Source: Anniella stebbinsi
Lineage: Eukaryota > Chordata > Lepidosauria > Squamata > Anniellidae
Direction: 5' to 3'
DNA: 64,000 nt
Assembly: GCA_029215795.1 (NCBI GenBank)
Contig: JARDYH010000007.1
Span: forward strand, 92,457,263-92,521,262
The notes beneath the pieces are model-generated. The model worked only from the letters and a program-made list of their open reading frames with translations. It had not been told where the DNA came from and did no database searches. This document shows, one piece after another, positions 39,983-51,180 of the stretch (its first letter is position 1; each line of letters opens with the position of its first letter). The position numbers and the translations under genes are program-made.

Positions 39983-42728
39983 TGATGTCCTTATACTAAT
40001 GCCCAGAGTATGGGAAACAAACAGAATGAACTTGAACTCTTAATACATGAAAGCAAATATGACTTGATAGGCATAACTGAAACTTGGTGGGATGACTCCC
40101 ATGACTGGAATATAGCAATTGAAGGATATAACTTGTTCAAAAAGAACAGAAAAAATAGAAAGGGAGGCGGAGTCACCCTATATATTAAAAATACTTATCC
40201 CTGCACAGAAATACAAGAGGATGAGCCTGGGAGCCCCATTGAGAGCATCTGGATTAAAATAAAAGGGGAAAGGAATAAAAGGAGCATGATAGTCGGAGTC
40301 TACTACCAACCACCCAATCAAGGAGAAGATGAGGATGAAACTTTTGAAAAGCAAATTGCCAGTGTTTCAAGGAAATCCGAAGTAGTAGTAATGGGGGACT
40401 TCAATTACCCTGATATCTGTTGGGAGACAAATTCTGCCAAAAGTGGCTCCTCCGAGAAATTTCTGACGTGTGTGGCTGATAATTTTCTCCTACAGAAAGT
40501 AGAGGAAGGAACTAGAGGAACTGCTATTCTGGACTTGATACTGACCAATAGGGATGACTTAGTGGATAAAGTGGCAGTTACAGGAACTCTGGGGGAAAGT
40601 GACCACGTCATACTTGAGTTCTTGATTTTAAAGGAAGCAAAAGCTGAGTGTAGCCATACGCGTACTCTGGATTTCAGGAAAGCCGATTTTAATAAACTCA
40701 GAACTATGATAAGTAAGGTCCCATGGCAAGTGACCCTAATGAGAAAAGGAGTCCAAGATGGGTGGGAGTTTTTAAAAAAGGAAATTTTAAAGGCCCAATT
40801 ACAAACCATTCCAACAAGGAAAAAAGATAGAAGAAACCAATGTGGCTCCACAAAAAGCTTAGAGATGACATGAAAATAAAAAAGGATACCTAAGGAAGGC
40901 CAGGCTACAAAAGAAGAGTACAAACAAGTAGCACAGAAGTGCCAGAATGGTGTCAGGAAGGCTAAAGCTGAGAAGGAGCTAAGGCTAGCGAGGGATGCTA
41001 AAAGCAATAAAAGGCTTTCTTCAGATACGAGAATAGTAAAAGACAAAGGAAAGAAGTGGTGGTTCAACTGCTTCATGAGGATGGCAAATTGGTAACAGAT
41101 GACAAAGAAAAGACCAAAGTGTTCAATTCCTACTTTGGCTCAGTCTTCTCTCAAAAGCGGGTCTATGACCACCCTGGAAAAAGTGAAGTACAAGCTGACG
41201 GGGAAGGATTGCAGTTTGAGACTGATAAACAAATGGTCAAGGAACACCTAATTTCTTTGAACGAGTTAAAATCTCCAGGGCCCGATGAACTGCATCCTAG
41301 AGTAATAAAGGAGCTGGCAGAAGAACTCTCAGAACCACTGTCTATTGTCTTTGCGAAATTATGGAAGACTGGTGAAGTGCTGGACGACTGGAGGAGGGCT
41401 AATGTCCCTATCTTCAAAAAGGGCAAAAGGAGGAACCTGGGAACTACAGACCAGTCAGTTTGACATCCATCCCTAGGAAAATCTTGGAACAGATTATAAA
41501 GAAATCAATCTGTAAACACCTTGAAAACAATGCAGTGATTACTAGAAGCCAGCATGGATTTGTCAAGAACAAATCCTGTCAGGCTAATCTGATCTCATTT
41601 TTTGATCGGGTAACCTCCCTTGTGGACTGTGAGAATGCTGTGGATATAGTATATCTTGACTTCAGCAAAGCTTTTGACAAAGTGCCCCATGACATTCTGA
41701 TTAACAAACTAGTGAAAAGTGGGCTAGATGGAACAACTATTAGGCGGATCCACAGTGCTTATCAATGGTACCTTTTTACACTGGGGCGAAGTAACGAGTG
41801 GGGTACCGCAGGGCTCAGTCTTGGGCCCAGTGCTCTTCAACATTTTTATTAATGATTTGGACAAGGAGGTGCAGGGAATGCTTATCAAATTTGCAGACAA
41901 CACAAAATTGGGTGGGATCGCTAATACCCTGGAAAACAGAAACAAACTCCAATGTGATCTTGATAGACTGGAGCGCTGGGCTGAAAACAATAGAATGACA
42001 TTTAATAGGGATAAATGCCAAGTTCTACACCTAGGAAAAAGAAACCAAATGCACAGTTACAAGATGGGGGATACAAGATGAGGGATATGACAAGCAAGAA
42101 GGATCTTGGAATTGTTGTGATGTGGCTGCAAAAAAAGCAAATGCTATTTTGGGCTGCATCAATACAAGTATAGTTTCCAAATTGCGCGAGGTACTGGTTC
42201 CCTCCATTCAGCACTGATTAGGCCCCATCTTGAGTATTGCATCCAGTTCTGGGCACCACACTTCAATCTGGAGCGTGTTCCAAGGATGGCAACGAGGATG
42301 ATTAGAGGTCTGGAAACAAAGCCCTATGAGGAGAGATTGAAAGAACTAGGCATGTTTAGCCTGGAGAAGAGACGACTGAGGGGAGACATGATAGCACTCT
42401 TCAAATACTTGAAAGGTTGTCACACAGAGGAGGGCCAGGATCTCTTCTCGATCAACCCAGAATGCAGGACACAGAATAATGGGCTCAAGTTACAGGAAGC
42501 CAGATTCTGGCTGGACATCAGGAAAAACTTCCTGACTGTTAGAGCAATACGACAATGGAACCAATTACCTAGGGAGGTTGTGGGCTCTGTCACATTAAAG
42601 TCATGCAAGAGGCAGCTGGGCAGCCATCTGTTAGGGATGCTTTAAGGTAGATTCCTGCATTGAGCAGGGGGTTGGACTCATTGGCCTTATAGGCCCCTTC
42701 CAACTCTACTATTCTATGATTCTATGAT
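39983..42728 (+). mobile_element. CR1 LINE, 2.7 kb, 5' truncated
   Basis: The longest LINE in the window. It begins in the N-terminal part of the ORF2 endonuclease ('YTNAQSMGN' just upstream of 40,010), runs through reverse transcriptase and ends with the shared 3' UTR and 'attctatgattctatgat'. The ORF1 and 5' UTR are missing. It is on the + strand directly after a minus-strand CR1 tail of another subfamily. Confidence 0.95.
40010..42645 (+). pseudogene. CR1 ORF2: endonuclease and reverse transcriptase, degenerate
   Basis: ORF2 of a CR1 retrotransposon nicks target DNA and reverse transcribes its RNA. Endonuclease: an open frame of 287 codons from 40,010 with 'ITETWWDD' (residues 22-29), 'GDFNYPD' (129-135) and 'SDHVILEF' (197-204), the expected catalytic motifs. 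RT: 'ELKSPGPDELHPRVI' near 41,270; motif A 'VYLDFSKAFDKVP' near 41,655; motif B 'SGVPQGSVLGP' near 41,798; motif C 'FADNTKL' near 41,890, where the usual FADD has become FADN, removing one catalytic aspartate. The C-terminus '[18 protein letters not shown]' lies at 42,300. The frame shifts at least three times (between 40,870 and 41,056, near 41,445, near 41,760) and is broken again at 42,080-42,286. Inactive copy. Confidence 0.93.
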
Positions 42729-43460
42729 TTTTCCCTTATATTTAATAATCTCATGTCTGTTCACCATCCATGTCAAGAGGCATAGGGTTGCCTGGGGACA
42801 TCTCCAGGATCTGTGATGACCTATGGTGCCCCTTGCTGCCTTGGAGCTTCAAGGCACACAGCTTGATGCCTTGCATGGCCTGGAATCCCTGTACAGACCA
42901 TGCTAGGCCTTGTCTGGTTTGATACAACACCTCCTGCACCAGAAAAAGAGGAGCACAAATTTGCATAAGATTTGCCTGTGTGGATTATATACATATAAAC
43001 ATGTGAAAATACTTACTATAATTTAAATTGTAATACAATACATCTCACCCGAGTAGGAAAGACTGACCAGGTGACCTGTGTGCCTGCTCTGTCTCCTGTC
43101 CGGCTGCTAAACCCAGGCAAATCCCAGGTGCTAATCCAATCCAGGTGCTAATCCTGGTGCTGTTTAAGGCAAATTAGCATGCACCCTCTCCTCTTGGTTG
43201 GGTTAATGCTTGACTTTTGTTTGAACATTGGCTTTCTGGCTGTGCATATGCATTAAACCAGGGCAAGGAAGCCCCATCTTTTCCATCAGCCCCTCCTCAA
43301 GGGAGAGCTGACCCAGCTTTGACAGGGAGCAGCGTGCACGCTCTGGACGTGCAGCAACCTGGATACTGATGCAGAGGGAAGGTCAGTGACACAGGCTGTG
43401 ATGGTGTTTCTCCTGGGCCCTGACACTGCGCCCAAACACAATAGACAACACCTGAGACAG
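42729..43460. other. Unannotated; shared short segment at 43,020-43,085
   Basis: No gene recognised. 43,020-43,085 ('catctcacccgagtagga', 'gtgacctgtgtgcctgctct') aligns with the reverse complement of 37,735-37,800. Confidence 0.4.
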
Positions 43461-43915
43461 GGGCCCTTTCTACACCACAAGGTGTAGCGGGCGCAACACG
43501 GGAGATCCTGGAAGTAGCCGCGTCCGGGATCGGCACTGTCAAAACACATCATGGGCACAATGTCCTGGTTCGTTGTATGTCACACTTGCCATTTTGTGTC
43601 TTTTTTTTAACCAGGAAGAGCGCTCCTGCGCTCCAATAGAAAAGTAAGTTTAAAAAAAACAGTGTGCAATTTGCTGTCCCCCCCCCCTCTCCTGATGGCC
43701 ACAGAGCCACGCGGTGTGGCTCCATGGCCATCGGTGCTGCTGCGCTTATGTGTAAGCACAGCAGCACTGGGGTGGATTCGGGATTTTTCAGGTTCCTGTT
43801 AACCCGGAAAAATCCCATGCCCGCCCCCCACCCCCGAGACTCCCTGTGCATCATTTGGACTCACAGTGAGCAGCCAGGGGCCATCCCAGGCCACATGCCT
43901 GGTGTGGAAAGGGCC
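43461..43915. mobile_element. MITE-like element with TTTCTACACC termini
   Basis: The left end 'gggccctttctacaccaca' is the inverse of the right end 'ctggtgtggaaagggcc'. The interior is GC-rich and noncoding, with a small hairpin 'gccacgcggtgtggc' near 43,710. Loosely like family E at 24,771. No clear target duplication. Confidence 0.6.
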
Positions 43916-44353
43916 AGGGACTCCTGAGCTGGAAGCCCCAACCGGGTCCCCCAGCGACATCGACCCCTAAACAGTATTCCCTTGAGGAGCCTGCTGCACC
44001 CTCAGCACCCAGGCCTCCCATTCCCAAGACCTGCTCACCAATACAAGCAATGTGCCCTGTGGGGATTAGCAGATGGTTGCGGGAGTGGTAGGCTGCAGGG
44101 CAAAGTTCTGCCCCTTGTCTTCTCTGGATGTGGGAGGAACTTGAGAGGGGCTGCTAGACCCAGCAAACATGGAAAGGCTCAGCTGAAACTAGGACCCTGT
44201 CTTGCCTGCTCATCTGAGCATTGAAGGACCCAACTCTGCCAACCCTTGTTCTCCAGTTAGTCCATGGTTCCTGCTCTTAGATGGGACATGCTGTTCCTGA
44301 CTGCCTACTGTCTGCCTTTTCAGTCACTCAGCTCAGGAATGTTTGCTGGACCT
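43916..44353. other. Unannotated sequence
   Basis: No gene or repeat recognised. Confidence 0.35.
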
Positions 44354-44530
44354 TAAGAACATAAGAAGAGCCTTGCTGGATCAGACCGAGGCTCCATCTA
44401 GTCCACCACTCTGTTCACACAGTGGCCAAGCAGCTGTCGACCTGGGACCCACAAGCAGAACATGGTGCAACAGCACCCTCCCACCCATGTTCCCCAGCAA
44501 CTAGTGTATACAGGCTTACTGACTCTGCTC
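44354..44530 (-). mobile_element. LINE 3'-tail fragment, minus strand (CR1-like)
   Basis: Begins 'taagaacataagaagagcct' and continues 'cacacagtggccaagcagct', the inverse of the 39-kb and 63-kb tails, with intact 3' terminus. Confidence 0.85.
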
Positions 44531-45465
44531 CTGGAGTTTGCACTTAGCCATCAGGACTAGTAGGCATAGCTAGAACCCTTTCTTGCTAGAATCCGTTCAT
44601 GGGCTCAGCCTTGCTAGGAGTGGACAGTTCCAACCCAAAGTGTTCCACTTTGTTCTGGTAAGCTGGGACCAGTGTACAAATCCTCCAGGCGCACAAAGCT
44701 GGTTTGACATGTCCTGGATTTCTCTCTGCTCCGTGCAAGGACCTCCTCAATCTGGTGTTCCCAGATTGGACCTGGAACCTGCCAAATGTGAGGTTCTAGA
44801 AATGTATGGGCACCATTACAAACCAAGGACTGCAACTGCCCCTCAGTTTGCTTCCTGAAGTAATGTACTTACTCAAGTAAGTACTTTGAGTAAAGTACTA
44901 AAGAAAGGGACTGTGTAAATTTCTGAAGATCTTGAAGTATGAATGTACGTGTTAATCACCTCCTATAACAATCTGTAGAGGCTACACATAGGTAAAGCAG
45001 TTTCTGCTCTTTGCAGGAATCTGAAGTGTTTGCAAGATTGAAGATGGATATACTGTAGGCAGGACTTCATCTGAACCAGGGCTTCAAAGGCTAGACAAGG
45101 ATCCTATTTTGAAAGTCAGGGTTCATTGATGGAACGTATGAAGCAGTGACAAAGGAGACTGTAATTCTGAGCCTGTACAGAGTGCCTTCCCCTCACCAAT
45201 GAGAAACTGAAGCTGCTTCCCCAGCAAAAGGGTTTTGGATCGGAGAGGAAAAGGCAGGTTGAATTATGGAGGGGGTTGGGGGAAGGCAGGGAAAGAAACA
45301 GGTACTGTGCCCCAAGCTATTTCAAGGGAAGAGTCGGATATACATGTGACAGCTGAGCTAAATATTCTGCACTTCCAACTTTTGAGCTGGGAGTTGCTAT
45401 TTCAGTATAGCAGAAACATCTTCAGAAATATAATTAGACACTGCACATATCAGTCCTGCATTGTT
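44531..45465. other. Unannotated sequence
   Basis: No gene recognised; a small 'aagtacttactcaagtaagt' palindrome cluster lies near 44,865-44,900. Confidence 0.35.
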
Positions 45466-45610
45466 TCTTTTTTGGTTATTTTTAGGTTTGTATCCCCTTC
45501 TTTTAATGGAGTTTCTCAAAGCAGCTCACAACATGAATAAAATACGAAAACTCCATTATAAAGCCTTACACTTAACTCCCTCCACCCACACCAAAACAAA
45601 ACAAAACAAC
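45466..45610 (-). mobile_element. LINE 3'-tail fragment, minus strand
   Basis: 'taggtttgtatccccttctt' and 'tctcaaagcagctcacaaca' followed by A-rich sequence are the inverse of a common LINE tail. Confidence 0.45.
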
Positions 45611-47225
45611 AACAAAAACCAAAAAACCACCCTAAAACAATTGGATCAAGGAAACAAGATATGGGAACAGGATGGAAAACAATTTTTTAAAATACGGAAT
45701 GGAAGGAGAGAAGCTTGGCTCTTTTGGGGGGGGGGGCATCAGTTGATTCAGGAACATGGTATCTTCATTGTTGCTCCTAGCAGCTTCTTCTTTAATACCA
45801 TTTTTGCGCACCCCCTTTTTTTTCCCTTGGTCTTTCTCCTTCCTGGATTAGTCCCAATGGATGATGTTACCCAATCACAGATAAAGTAGTGAGTGTAGCC
45901 AATCTGATTTGGCAGGGTGATGATGAGACAGGGGGGCAAATGAGGGCAGTGGACAGTGAGGGCAAATTAAATGAACAAGCCAACATTTCTCCAGAGTGTG
46001 CAGAAAACTAGTCGAAAAGGGGAGGCCAAAATCACCTGTGAAAAACAAGTGGGTAGTTCGGATCTGGCTTCGATGGAATTCTGGATGCTCAGGAGGCATG
46101 CTGGCATATTAGTGTTATGTACAGCTCCTAGCACAGAGTGGATATACTGAAATACACTACCCTAAGTAGCACTAGCAGTAAGTCGCATTTGTGTGTGAAG
46201 GTCTGCATTGGAACTGACAAGCAAGGCAGAACAAAGAGCCCTGATAAGCTCATGTCGGAATGATCCTGTTCTCTGAGGCTGGGATTGATGGGGGGTGGGG
46301 GAGAGAGAAAGGGAAGATGTGGTGTAAATTGCAATCCTTTACCAGCCTTGTTAATTGCACTAGAGTGGAGCCTGGCCAGCCCCACAACCATCCATCAGCA
46401 TTCTCTTCTTGCTATCCCCTAAAGCTCAGAGGCGGATGATAAAGTCTTTCCATTTCACTGCCAGAAAGCTTTGAGGATCCCCGAAGAAACAGTAAATCCT
46501 CCTTTAGCCTGGAACTGATTACACACCTCACTTTTGTAAGAGTGTGATAAAGGCTTTGACGGAAACCCAATCGGCAGTATATCTCCCCACCAACACCACA
46601 CTCTAGACCTTGCCAACATACCTAGAGACTTTAATTCACAGCAAGCGCTGCTCCCCTGCCCCTCAGAAGGGCTCGGGGAATTCTACCCAGAGTGTCCCTG
46701 TGTCCTCTTTTACAGAGGACAGTCCTCCCTTTCAAAGGCTGCCAGAGAACTGCCCCCTAGTTGAAGGGTTATCCGGTCCAATTCTGTTTCAAAGATAAAG
46801 GACCCTAAGAAGAGTCCTTGCCATCAGCAGACTGAAGAGGCAGGAACACCCAGTTCACCTGCCATAGACTTCGACACCATGGGGGGATGCATTTTTGTTT
46901 CAATTCCAACCATTATTCCTAAAGTTGCATCTGCACCTATCAAATTGCATATCCACATTTTATGCAGATGGCTGTCCACTTGGGTCCCCTTTTCTGGCAT
47001 TTCACTGGTTACCACCCTAGTTGTACCCCTTCCCCTGCTCTCTCTGCTGGCTTGGCCTAAGCTCTCCATCTCCTGACTCTGACCTCTTGCCTTTATTAGG
47101 GTCATTTCACACATTATGGAGCACTTGTTATACTTGTGACGGACATACAGTGGATCCAAGCTCCCAGACAAGGCAACACAAATGTATGACATGTGTGTCT
47201 GGCAACACAGATTTGTTACACACCC
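45611..47225. other. Unannotated sequence
   Basis: No gene or named repeat recognised in 1.6 kb. Stop-free frames at 45,461-45,889 and 46,824-47,315 overlap repeats or lack domain signatures. Confidence 0.4.
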
Positions 47226-47449
47226 GTTATAAGCAGTGGGTGCTGGTGGCTCTGATGTCAGTGGGGCAGTGAATCTGCTCCAAGTTTCAGTCAGAACTCT
47301 AAAAGAGCTGGCCAAGGTGCAGTGCAGAGTCAGACCCTTGCTTTGCTCCTTGGATAGCTCCTGTAGAGTTCTGACTGGTTCTGACTGAAACTTGGAGTGG
47401 ATTCACCACTCCACTGACATCGGAGCCACCAGCCTCCACTGATTCAGCC
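47226..47449. mobile_element. Foldback hAT MITE, family A, copy 6
   Basis: Element 47,234-47,441, 'cagtgggtgctggtggctct' to 'caccagcctccactg', full length with both arms and the asymmetric centre 'ccttggatagctcctg'. The flanks do not match convincingly. Confidence 0.85.
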
Positions 47450-47595
47450 CATGCACTGGGTGGGTGTATGCAGCAGACCAAGAAAATTGGCTGCAAGGAT
47501 GTCTTTAAGATGTGCAATATATACCCTTCATTCCATAGCCCATTGCACAGCTTGGCAGTAGCAGGAGCTTCTTTCATTCCCTGATTCAAGCCACT

Positions 47596-48052
47596 GGAAC
47601 TGTGTTCAGAGGAGGGCAACGAGGATGATCCGGGGTCTGGAAACAAAGCCCTATGAGGAGAGACTGAAAGAACTAGGCATGTGTAGCCTGGAGAAGAGAA
47701 GATTGAGGGGAGACATGATAACACTCTTCAAATATCTGAAAGGTTGTCACACAGAGGAGGGCCAGGATCTCTTCTCGATCAACCCAGAGTGCAGGACATG
47801 GAATAATGGGCTCAAGTGACAGGAAGCCAGATTCAGGCTGGACATAGGAAAAACTTCCTGACTGTTAGAGCAGTACCACAATGGATCCAATGACCTAGGG
47901 AGGTGGTGGGCTCTTCCACACGAGAGGCCTTCAAGAGGCAGCTGGACAGCCATCTGTCAGGAATGCTTTAAGATGGATTCTTGCATTGAGCAGGGGGTTG
48001 GACTCGATGACCTTATAGGCCCCTTCCAACGCTACTATTCTATGATTCTATG
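47596..48052 (+). mobile_element. CR1 LINE 3' end
   Basis: 'cagaggagggcaacgaggat' through '[18 protein letters not shown]' coding to 'ctattctatgattctatg'. A 195-bp frame is open (47,625-47,819), then interrupted. Confidence 0.92.
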
Positions 48053-48870
48053 TTCGACTGTTCAGATTTGGCCAAAGAAAGTAAGAATCTGAACTTTTGG
48101 AGATGGTTAGCAAGAAGCAGTCTCGGAGTGGGGGGCATTCCAAGGCTATGCTGATGCTACTTTAAAGTCTATGGGCAGCTATCAAGCTGACAGTTATCAT
48201 GAGAGTCCACCTGAGGGATGGAGTCTGAGGTTGTTATCACATGGGCAGTTTTAAGCACACCCACCTTGGCTTTGCTCCACTTCTTCAGCGCTGGGTTCAC
48301 ATGACGTCATCCCCCTCCTGCTGCTCTCTCACCCTGTGGTTGCAGTTTTTAGTTTCTGTTTCGATTTATCCCTCAACGGGCAAAGTCCGAAACAGGAAAA
48401 GTTCAACAGGCCAAGCTGAGGTATCACAGCAGTACCGACCACGTGTGATTCAAAACACTAGATTCGAATATGAAACGGAGGAGGAAGCCACAGAAGCAAC
48501 CCAGGGGTGGGGGGAATAGTAGGTGTGATAAAGCTCTGATGAACTCCCCCAAGCCCATCCTCCTGGAACCTGCTGTATGATCACCATCTATGCAGCATGA
48601 CCTTCCTGGAACCCCCTGAGTCGCCATCGCCCTGCAACAATGGTGGTTCGCTAGGAGGATGGACAGCCTTGTAGCTTCATCCAACACTCACTGGACTGTC
48701 CAGAGTGTCATGTGGTTCCACAAGCAGCAGCGGCAGCTCAGCGAGCTCCTGAGGAACCCAGGCACAGGCAAGCGTGTCCATCCCCTTGCTCAGCTCATGT
48801 AGTGGTAAACAAATATTACCAAAATATGTTTATGTGTCATAACATTCTCCTTGGTAGGTTCAAAAACATT
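48053..48870. other. Unannotated sequence
   Basis: No gene or repeat recognised. Confidence 0.35.
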
Positions 48871-49242
48871 GGGCAGAAAATAACAAAATGAAATTTAACA
48901 GAGACAAGTGCAGAGTCCTTCATTTAGAAAAGAGATATCAAATACCTAGCTTGACAATAGCATGTGTGAAACGGATCTTGGAGTTGTTGCTGATCACAAG
49001 CTAGATATGAGCTGCAAAAGAAGAAAGGCAAAGGCAATTTTAGGTTGCATCAATAGAAGCAGAGTTTCAAAATCATGGGAAGTCATAGTTCCACCCTGCT
49101 GTGCGCTGGTCAGACCTCACCTTGATCACTGTGCCCAATTCTGGACACCGCACTATAAAAAGGATTCGGATAAATTGGAACAGGTTCAGAAAAGGGCAAG
49201 AAACATGATCTGGGGCTGGAAACAAAGGAAAGATCAAGAGAA

Positions 49243-49605
49243 GTGGGTATGTTTAGCCTTGAGAAGAGAAGACTGAGAGGGAATATGATAGCACTCTTCA
49301 AGAACCGCAAGGGTTGTCACACAGAAGGGGACCGCAAAGTGTTCTCTATCAGTTTGGGTCCAGGTTACCTGCGGGATCGCCTTCTCCCATACATTCCGTC
49401 CTGCACGCTCAGGTCCTCTGGGGAGAACTTACTTCATTCAGCCAAACCTAGGCTGACAACTGTTACCCAGAGGACCTTCTCTTCTGTCGCCCCCAGACTC
49501 TGGAATGGCCTGCCAGACGAGATTCGTCAATTTAACACTCTCTCCGAGTTTAAGGCAGCTATAAAGACTAGCCTCTTCCGGCAGGCCTACCCAGATGAAC
49601 TTTAA
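49243..49605 (+). pseudogene. Chimeric open frame joining two LINE C-termini
   Basis: One uninterrupted 120-codon frame. Residues 1-36 are CR1 ORF2 C-terminal sequence ('[19 protein letters not shown]'); the rest is the C-terminus of a different LINE ('TFSSVAPRLWNGLPDEIRQF' then 'IKTSLFRQAYPDEL' and a stop). It arises because the second LINE inserted in frame. No reason to think it is expressed. Confidence 0.7.
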
Positions 49606-49792
49606 CCCAAGAATTTTAAGATGTCTTGATTGTTATCTTGATATTGTATTGGTCTTATATGCTCTTTTAATTAATTTTATGTATTGGATTTATATTGTAT
49701 TGTTGTTGTACTAATGATGTTCCCCGCCTCGATCCAAAGGGAGAGGCAAGTAAAAGATAAATAAATATATCATCATCATCATCATCATCATC
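49351..49792 (+). mobile_element. LINE 3' end (L2/CR1-type) nested in CR1
   Basis: Starts 'gtttgggtccaggttacctg', encodes the 'VAPRLWNGLPDEIR' motif, then an AT-rich tail with 'ttccccgcctcgatccaaag' and ends (ATAA)n merging with (ATC)n at 49,769-49,792. The target 'atcat' of the CR1 is at the right junction. Confidence 0.82.
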
Positions 49793-50056
49793 CAAGAGTG
49801 TAGGACATGAACGAATGGACTTAAGTTGCAAGAGGGCAGAATTCAGTGGAACATCATGAAAAACCTCCTAATGGTCGGCACAGCCAAGCAAGGGCAAAAA
49901 CTGCTTCAGGAGGTGGTGGGCTCTCTGTTGCTGGAAGTATTCAAGCAGAGACTGGACAGCCATCTGTCCGGGATGCTGTGAACAGGATTCCTGCACTGAG
50001 CAGGGAGTTGGATTTGATGGCCTAAATGGCCCCTTCCAACTCGATTCTATGACTCT

Positions 50057-50464
50057 TGCAAAAATCCCAGCTGCTAGAATGCTCTATCACTAGGAAACCC
50101 TGTGATAACTAGCCTTGCCAATGCAGCTTTCATTCTCCAGCATGGGTGCTACTGGAAATGTCATCTCCTTCAAATCCAATCCTGACTCAAATGTGAGAAG
50201 CGTCAATCTCACTCTGTCTCCCACAGTGCTCAACATTCTCTTTCATGCACAGCTTGGCTTGTGCAGAACATGTTATGAGTAAATACCCCCCCCCCCCAGA
50301 CACACATACACATTTGTAGGGAAATGCTTGTTAATGTCTGTCTTTCAGAACTGGATTATGTGTATTCCAAATTCCATCTCCCTCTCTCACACTTGTGCGG
50401 GTACTTTAAATATTTCCACTTACAATTTGAATCCCCCCTTCTGAGGCAGTGATGTATAAATTAA
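50057..50464. other. Unannotated sequence
   Basis: No gene or repeat recognised; poly-C at 50,287 is low complexity. Confidence 0.35.
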
Positions 50465-51180
50465 TGATGGGTGAACTGACCCCAAGTGAATTCATCAAGT
50501 AATGAATTCTTCCACGTGAGCTCAGTCAAAGGGTTCTCTCTCTTACCAAAGGGTTTTTGCACATGCGCAGTATCAAGGTGCCTCTTGGGAGCTGTAGTTT
50601 GGAATTGCATACTGTGGTATGATGTCATGCATCACCACACTACATGGCACATTTTTGATTGGTTGTTTTCATGAGGCCCGCCTGCATGATGATGTCACGT
50701 GACGCTGACTTGTTGTTCCCAGTATGAAGATTTCATACAGAACCAGAGCTACAGCGGTGGCGGCAATGAGGAGGGAAGCAGATCATGAGACAGTTTGGCT
50801 TGGGAGTTGTAGGTAGGGGACCAGGGGAGACTGGTGGCTCTGATGTCTGTGGGGTGATGAATCCGCTCTGGGTTTGTCAGAACCAGTCAGGTGCTTGGAT
50901 AGCTCCTTTAGAGTTCTGACTAGTTCTGACTGAAACCGGGAGCTGACTCACCAGCCCACTGACATCAGAACCACCAGCCTCCACTGGGTGGGATGATTGA
51001 AAATTGTGTGTGGTGGTGGTGAGGAATCTATGTCTTATTTTGCTGCACATGCTTGGAATCAATTCAGAATATAATAGTGGATTTGTAAGATGTTGATCCA
51101 TGCTTGAGCATTACGAACAGATGAGATTAGAGCAACAAGCTGATTCCTTACAAAATTTGGCGACATCTCCAGCAAACAAG
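50465..51180. repeat. Dispersed repeat pair 3, copy 1 (contains a MITE-A)
   Basis: Aligns in order with 55,213-56,215: 'tgatgggtgaactgacccc', 'gggtttttgcacatgcgca', 'gcctcttgggagctgtagt', 'gcatgatgatgtcacgtga', then beyond the MITE 'gttgatccatgcttgagcat' and 'tggcgacatctcca'. Confidence 0.65.
50822..50986. mobile_element. Foldback hAT MITE, family A, copy 7
   Basis: 'caggggagactggtggctct' to 'caccagcctccactg'. Part of the left arm core is deleted. It lies inside repeat pair 3 copy 1 and so is younger. Confidence 0.82.

Larger units (their letters stand above)
48871..50056 (+). mobile_element. CR1 LINE of a diverged subfamily, split by another LINE
   Basis: 'gggcagaaaataacaaaatg' and 'gacaagtgcagagtccttca' (late RT domain), 'caccttgatcactgtgccca' and 'gagaagagaagactgagagg' lead to the break at about 49,350. 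It resumes 'catccaagagtgtaggacat' at 49,790 and ends 'ccttccaactcgattctatg'. Confidence 0.88.

Noticed and set aside
40405..41076. A 223-codon minus-strand frame
   Set aside because: It is antisense to the CR1 endonuclease coding region.
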